DNA of 64,000 nucleotides from positions 44,617,744 to 44,681,743 of the forward strand of contig NC_071354.1 of the NCBI RefSeq assembly GCF_943734655.1. Direction: 5' to 3'. Shown here one piece after another: positions 58,380 to 64,000 of the stretch. Below the pieces are notes generated by a model. That model was not told the DNA's origin and ran no database searches. It was given only the letters and a program-made list of their open reading frames with translations. This stretch comes from Sabethes cyaneus. Its lineage: Eukaryota; Arthropoda; Insecta; Diptera; Culicidae. Numbering within the stretch: the stretch's first letter is position 1; every line of letters begins with the position of its first letter. The position numbers and the translations under genes were made by a program.

Positions 58380-58810
58380 GTTGAGAAATTACCGAGTTAT
58401 TAACGCTCAAAGTCTGTCCACTTCTACTGACGCTCACTTTTAGATTTTTTGGAATAAGCCCCCACTTTCCAGTTGGAACTTACTACGTTCCTGCGTTCTT
58501 ACAACGTTTCTGCGTCAAAAATATTTTTAAGTTTTAAAACTTTAATTTTTTAAGAGGGTTAAAGTCGCTTAAAGTTAACTGGTATGCTCGGAACTTTGTG
58601 CGGCCCCCGAGGAACCTGCCTATGATGAATACCGGAATCAAAAGGTATCGTCCTAAGTCACAACAAATTCCTCGAGGGCTGCGCAAGGTTCAAATCATAC
58701 CAGTTACTTTTAAACGACTTTAAGTGATTTCATATCAGTTAACGAACGACATTAGCCAACTGATGTCCCGAAAGTAAACCGTGCGTAGGTGGCTTGTCGC
58801 TTGAGTAGCT
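58380..58810 (+). repeat. Duplicated MITE-bearing segment, copy 1
   Basis: About 430 bp repeated at 59222-59640. The core (58545-58740) is a palindromic MITE: GGGTTAAAGTCGCTTAAAGT, TTAACTGGTATG, and the inverse CATACCAGTTAC, AACGACTTTAAGTG, sharing ACTTTGTGCGGCCCCCGAGG with copy 2. Confidence 0.75.
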
Positions 58811-58959
58811 AGCTGGTACAAAAGGTGAAATTCAACATTGAATAAAAAAGAAAAAATTGGAAAACAGTATTACTACCTACTACTGGTAGTAGAAGTACAG
58901 CTAGTGAATTATGGGTCACTCATAATAGTGGATCGTTTAAACTATTGAACGTGAAGGAT

Positions 58960-59340
58960 GGTTACCGCATTTTACGGTCACGCTTTACGTTCAGGACATC
59001 AAATTCGTTTAGGTTGATATAAGGGAAATATTTCCTGACCGGTTGGGACAGGAGGACCTTGTCACTGTTTTTCAGAAACGGAAACGAGTGGAAAATCGCT
59101 GGTGTACAGAGTTGTCGTTCTGGACCTGGAAAGCAAATTGTGCTTACGCGTGATTGGCTGATTCGTCAATTATGACAATGCTTGACGTTTATGCCTTTAT
59201 CAATAGTGAGTTTTATCAATAGAGAAAAGACCGAGTTATTAGCGATCAGTCTGTCCACTTTTAGTGACGCTCATTTTAAGATTTTTTAGGATGACCCCCA
59301 CCTTCCAGTAAGACGTAGTAAGTCCTACGTCAGATATTTA
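58960..59340 (+). repeat. Repeat G, plus-strand arm
   Basis: Inverse of 62245-62580 (shared GGACATCAAATTC, TTTTTCAGAAA, CGTCAATTATGACAATGCTT, ATGCCTTTATCAATAG). The two arms bracket the tandem array between them. Confidence 0.7.
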
Positions 59341-59640
59341 AACTTTTTAACTTTTATTTTTAAGAGGGTTAAAGCCATTTAAAGTTAACTGGTATGCTCG
59401 GAACTTTGTGCGGCCCCCGAGGAACCTGCCTATGATGAATACCGGAATGCAAAAGGTATCGTCCTAGTCACAACAAATTCCTCGAGGGCTGCACAAGGTT
59501 CAAATCATACCAGTTACTTTTAAACGACTTTAAGTGATTTCATGTCAGTTAACGAACGACATTAGCAAACTGATGTCCCGAACGTAAATCGTGCGTAGGT
59601 GGCTTGATGTTGACACTTGCGCAGCTGGCACAAAAGGTGG
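59222..59640 (+). repeat. Duplicated MITE-bearing segment, copy 2
   Basis: Near-identical to 58380-58810 over the MITE core (59360-59580), diverged in the flank near 59600. Confidence 0.75.
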
Positions 59641-59810
59641 AATTTAATCTGAGCCTTGTCTACAGCTAAAATCAGGCCCCTGACAGGGCGCCATATTTTC
59701 GTGCTTAGAATCGCCCACATTAAGTAAAGACTCAAACCAATTATAGCAGATTGCATTCAACACAGGCAGAACGCAGAAGTAATGTAGTTGCATCTCATTG
59801 AGTTACAAAT
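59640..59810 (-). repeat. Dispersed repeat, partner of 9400-9606
   Basis: Inverse of 9445-9605; see that entry. Confidence 0.6.
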
Positions 59811-59889
59811 CTTTAGCGTTACATAGGGTACTTCCGATACTATTACTTTCGGGACATCAGTTAGCAAGTGCCGTTTACATAACTGACAT

Positions 59890-60060
59890 GAAGTCACTAA
59901 AGTCGGTTAAAGTGAACTGATATGGTGCAAACCTTGTTTATCACTGGAAGAATTTACGTATGATGCGTGCTTCATAAGCTGTGAAGCACGCATCATGCGT
60001 AAATTCTTCCAGCGTTAAACAAGATTCATATCATACCAGTTACCTTTAACCGATTTTAAC
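59890..60060. mobile_element. Small hairpin MITE related to the 58.5/59.4 kb MITE
   Basis: Ends AAAGTCGGTTAAAGTGAACT and the inverse share the terminal pattern of the larger MITE, but the centre is a different hairpin around GAAGCACGCATCAT. Third member of that terminal family within 1.6 kb. Confidence 0.7.
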
Positions 60061-60099
60061 CCTTTTGATATAATGAATCTATACCTATAAAGAAGGATT

Positions 60100-60133
<34 letters not shown>

Positions 60134-62205
60134 CGTATGTTCCTTATAGAATCGAAAACTACTGAACCAATCGGCATGAAAATATGCATGTAGAGGTATT
60201 TTGGGGCCAGGAAAGGTTTTAGTGATGGTTAGAAACCCCTCCCCCCACTAAGAGGGGGGGCTCCCATACAAATGAAACACAAATTTCTGCATAACTCGAC
60301 AACTAATCAAGCAAATAGAACAAAATTTGGCATGTGGGTGTTTTCGGTGACAAGAATTTATTCTATGGTAAATTGAGACCCCTCCCCTCTTTATAAGGGG
60401 AATTATGACTCCTCTTCACTTTAAAAGGGGGGGCTTCCATACAAATTTCCTCATAACTCGAGAACTAATCAAGCAAATGGAACCAAATTTGGCATGTGAA
60501 AGTTTTCGAGGGCAAGAATATTTTCTATGGTGAATTAGGACCCCTCTCAACTTTAAGAGGGGGGGCTCCTATACAAACGAAATACAAATTTCCTCATAAC
60601 TTGAGAACTAATCAAGCAAATGGAACAAAATTTGGCACGTGGGTGTTTTTGGAGACAAAATTTTTTTCTATGATGAATTGGGACCCCTCTCCACTTTAGG
60701 AAGGGGGGCTCCTATACAAATGAAATGCAAATTTCCTCATAACTCGAGAATTAATCAAGCAAATGGAACCAAATTTGGCATGTGAAAGTTTTCTAGGGCA
60801 TGAATATTTACTATGGTGAATTAGAACCCATCCCCACTTTAAGAGGGGGGCTCCTATACAAACGAAATACAAATTTCCTCATAACTCGAGAACTAATCAA
60901 GCAAATGGAACCAAATTTGGCACGTGGGTGTTTTTGGAGACAAAAATTTTTTCTATGGTAAATTGAGACCCCTCCCCTCTTTATAAGGGGAATTATAACT
61001 CCTCTTCTCTTTAAAAGGGGGGGCTTCCATACAAATTTCCTCATAACTCGAGAACTAATCAAGCAAATGGAACCAAATTTGGCATGTGAAAGTTTTCGAG
61101 GGCAAAAATATTTTCTATGGTGAATTAGGACCCCTCCCAACTTTAAGAGGGGGTGCTTCTACACAAATGCAATACAAATTTCCTCATAATTCGAGAACTA
61201 ATCAAGCAAATGGAACCTTATTTGGCATGTGGGTGTTTTTGGAGGCAACCATTTTTTCTATGATGAATTAGGACCCCTTACCTTTTTAAGAGGGGGGCTC
61301 TCATACAAACGAAATACAAATTTCTTCATAACTCTAGAACTAATCAAGCAAATGGAACCAAATTTATCATGTGGGTGTTTTTGTAGGCAAGAATATTTTC
61401 TATGGTATATTTTCTATGGATTTCCCCACTTTAAGAGGGGGGGGGCTCCTATACAAATGAAAAACAAATTTCCTCATAACTCGAGAACTAATCAAGCAAA
61501 TGGAACCAAATTTGACATGTAAGTGGTTTTGGACGCAAGATTTTTTTCTACGGTGAATTGAGACCCCTCTCTTCTTTAGAAAGCGAGTTATGGCCCATCT
61601 CCCCTTTAAGAGGGTGGGCTTCCATACAAATGAAATGCAAATTTCCTCTTATCTCGAGAACTAATCAATCAAATAGAACCAAATTTGGCATGTGGGAGTT
61701 TTAGATGGCAGAATTTTTTTCTATGGTGAATTACGACCCCTTCCCCTTTTAAGAGGGGAGCTCCCATACAAATGAAATTCAAATTTCCTTATAATTTGAG
61801 ACCTAATCAAGCAAATGGAACCAAATTTGGCATGTGGGAGATTTTGGAGTCTTGAATTTATTTTACGATAGTTAGAGACCTCTCACCCCTGTGGTAGGGG
61901 GATATGGACTCTCATACAAATAAAACAGAAATTTTTGCGAAACTCAAAAGCTAATCGAACTCGAGAAATTCGAGACTTTTCCATAAAACATTAGTCAATA
62001 CAAGACCACAAAAACTATCTATAGGTACACTAGATCATTCAGGACGAGACGATCGCGAGTGTTGCCGGTGACCCGCCGTCGGAAGCGCCGCCCACTGGGG
62101 AGCTTGCAAAACTCGAGAAGTGACAAAGATCATCCGAGATTCATCATTTATGTACAACACAGGTTAATTTGTGGCAATACGAAGTTTGTCGGGTCAGCTA
62201 GTGTA
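60061..62205 (+). repeat. CTGTCTGT-headed repeat with an 11-copy ~142-bp tandem array
   Basis: Head: CTGT microsatellite at 60101-60132, then CCTTATAGAATCGAAAACTA and GATGGTTAGAAACCCCTCCC. The array occupies about 60225-61900: the word AACTAATCAAGCAAAT recurs near 60301, 60463, 60606, 60749, 60891, 61053, 61196, 61338, 61486, 61659 and 61801, giving steps of 142-143 with variants of 148, 162 (twice) and 173. The end AATTTGTGGCAATACGAAGT, GTCGGGTCAGCTAGTG resembles a repeat terminus common in insect genomes. The short copy at 37315-37744 has a single internal unit. Confidence 0.85.
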
Positions 62206-62244
62206 AAAATAAATAAAAATGTTTTAAAATGTTTTTGACGAACG

Positions 62245-62580
62245 ACAACGTCTTACTAGAAGGTAGGGGGTCATTTTGAAAAATCTACAAATACGAATTG
62301 AACAATATAATGCAAATAACTTAATTTAAAAATTTACTATTGATAAAGGCATAACCGTCAAGCATTGTCATAATTGACGAATTAATTAATCACGTGCCAG
62401 CACATTTTTGCTTCCTAAGTCTGGGGTGCAATGACAACCGTATATACTTCCGATTTTATTCGGTTCCATTTCTGAAAAAACAGCGACCAGGTCTACCCGT
62501 CCCATCAGGTCAGTAACTATACTCTTGCTTGTCTACCTAAAGGAATTTGATGTCCCGAGCGTAAAATGTGTTCGTAAGAT
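62245..62580 (-). repeat. Repeat G, minus-strand arm
   Basis: Inverse of 58960-59340. Confidence 0.7.
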
Positions 62581-63319
62581 GTAGAACCATTCCTTAAGTT
62601 TAACAGTTTGGATTGATATTCTATAAGAATCTAACCAAAATTGAGGTCTGTTGCGAAAACGAAGGCAGCGGAATTGACATTTCATGCATATTACTGCACT
62701 AATTTTAATAGTTCGCAACGCAAATAATACGAAATCACACACGAGCTCCAATATCTCTAGTTTCAAGTACAATTCAAATACAATTTCGTTAATTTAAAAC
62801 TAATTTATATTTATTTATTTATTGTTGTTTACAGTCTTCAGTTCTGTACAGACTAGTATTACTATCAACTTAAATTAATAATTGCCTTTCTAAACCTACT
62901 TTTACTTATAAAATCAGAGGGGTTGTGTACAAGACATGACCGCATATATAGGTGACGCAGGACTACGTAAGTCTCTTTGTAGTGATAGTGGCATGTATTC
63001 ATGCTTGTAATCATTCGATTCTTCATGTATACATGCTATATGCAACATATATACATGCTACATGCGTTGTATAACGTTACATACAAGTAGTAACATTGCA
63101 TACCTTCAATTCTCAAAAGATTGTGAATTTGAAAACAATTTAACAAAATCAAGAACACAAACTATTACTTAATTAAAGATTGTTTTTATTATCCATGGTT
63201 TCCCACGTTGAAGGGATTTTACCAATTCAATCCTATTTTATCAACAGCACATCTTTTCACTACACTTCTAATGAAACGGCAAGCATGCGTATTCATACAG
63301 AGTCGTATTATAACCGAAC
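62581..63319. other. AT-rich DNA with a possible LINE tail
   Basis: ATTT repeats at 62810-62825 followed by TGTTGTTTACAGTC could be the 3' tail and UTR of a minus-strand LINE, but no coding part is seen. Iterated ATACATGCTA words at about 63027-63070. No gene recognised. Confidence 0.35.
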
Positions 63320-63325
63320 AGTACA

Positions 63326-63563
63326 GCTGTAGATGCCAGAATCACATCTTTTTTTTAACACGCATAAATTTGGGACCCACCAATTATGTCAGCTCCTGTG
63401 TGTTCTGGTTCTACCAATGTGTCTGATAATTAAAGTACTTCATTAACTATGTATATTACAGAAAAAAAATACACTAGAAAAATGTAATACTACGGAGGAA
63501 ATGATAGGGTCCCAAATTTATGCGTGTGAAAAAATCTGTGAAAATGGCATCTATGCTGTAGCA
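63326..63563. mobile_element. Small inverted-repeat element
   Basis: Arms at 63326-63378 and 63508-63563 (CTGTAGATGCC, AACACGCATAAATTTGGGAC and the inverse GTCCCAAATTTATGCGTGT, GGCATCTATGCTGTAG). About 130 bp lie between. No clear target duplication. Confidence 0.65.
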
Positions 63564-63570
63564 CATTTTT

Positions 63571-63910
63571 CCAACACAGATATCAAGTTCTCCGCGGTTT
63601 AATCGTCTCGCAGTAAATAATTTGCGATCTGATGGGACAACGAACTTGTATCATTTTTTCTGGTACACTTCCCTAACACAGACATCAAATTGGACTAGGT
63701 TTAATCGCGTTCGTAAGAAATCTGTTGGCAGTGGCACGAGGGGGCTTTGTTACTCTCTCTGGCGTACTTCCCAAGCAAGGACATCAAAATGGTCTAGGTT
63801 TTTAACCGCGGTGTTAAGAAATATTGTTGAAATAAGGAAACTTCGTCACTTGTTTTGGCTTACTTCCCAAGCACAGATATCAAATTGGTATAGGTTTAGA
63901 TCGTCGTAAA
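63571..63910 (+). repeat. ~98-bp tandem repeat, four copies
   Basis: The landmark ACAGAYATCAAATTGG...TAGGTTTAATCG recurs near 63571, 63670, 63768 and 63863. One frame stays open over 95 codons with periodic Trp-x-Thr-Ser and Asn-Trp-x-Arg-Phe words, which follows from the repeat length; I do not call it a protein. Confidence 0.65.
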
Positions 63911-64000
63911 GAATCTTCCAACCAATCACGAAGCGAGAATTCTGGTAAAACATAGGTTCATTATTTTCAATTTTTCAATAGTTCAACATCAAGAATCCAT

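Noticed and set aside
60101..60132. CTGT tandem run as a CRISPR-like or regulatory array
   Set aside because: Simple microsatellite at the head of a dispersed repeat.

Overview
The window reads as a stretch of insect, most probably mosquito (Culicidae, Aedes-like), nuclear genome. It is AT-rich and has almost no host coding sequence. It is packed with nested transposable elements: tRNA-headed SINEs, fragments of two non-LTR retrotransposon lineages (a Loner/I/Jockey-like one and an RTE-like one), Tc1/mariner, pogo-like and hAT-like MITEs, foldback elements, and long degenerate simple-sequence arrays. The species call is inference from this repeat spectrum; no diagnostic host gene is present.

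Layout. 0-2.4 kb: a TIR element (471-2360) carrying a 5'-truncated LINE reverse transcriptase. 2.4-4.8 kb: GC-richer unique DNA with a possible minus-strand first exon. 4.78-12.3 kb: composite repeat unit A (minus), invaded by a SINE, a TA-flanked foldback, a second foldback and a motif-iterating TA element. 12.3-18 kb: mostly unique DNA with one pogo-like MITE (16514-16917). 18.47-19.33 kb: the one convincing host gene, a two-exon gene for a 94-residue cysteine-rich membrane protein. 20.2-22.0 kb: a long inverted-repeat element holding a nested hAT-type MITE with an 8-bp target duplication. 22.1-27.1 kb: a degenerate 12-bp-type array with a higher-order period near 750 bp, interrupted by a dispersed repeat and a SINE-like module. 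27.2-30 kb: unique DNA. 30.1-32.9 kb: a decayed LINE (minus) with endonuclease and RT. 33-34.2 kb: a ribozyme-like motif, a second copy of the dispersed repeat, a SINE and a mariner-type transposase remnant. 36.3-38.8 kb: a repeat cluster. 39-42.1 kb: unique DNA. 42.4-46.9 kb: composite unit B (plus). 47-48.5 kb: G-run repeats and another TA element. 49-51.2 kb: unique DNA. 51.2-56.8 kb: composite unit C (plus), containing a near-perfect palindrome, a TA element, an RTE fragment with a 14-bp target duplication and a SINE with a 9-bp target duplication. 58-62.6 kb: a MITE nest with an 11-copy, ~142-bp tandem array. 63.3-63.9 kb: a small inverted-repeat element and a ~98-bp tandem repeat.

The most interesting structure is the recurring composite unit A/B/C. 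It has a fixed order: terminal module M, 12-bp-type array, spacer X, purine-rich array, 12-bp-type array, module M. It is present three times in two orientations, has no coding capacity, and is repeatedly used as a landing site by other elements. A second pattern is that several unrelated TA-flanked elements share one architecture: a family-specific 12-20 bp motif placed at the termini and iterated inside. Comparisons are by eye; no alignment or database search was run.
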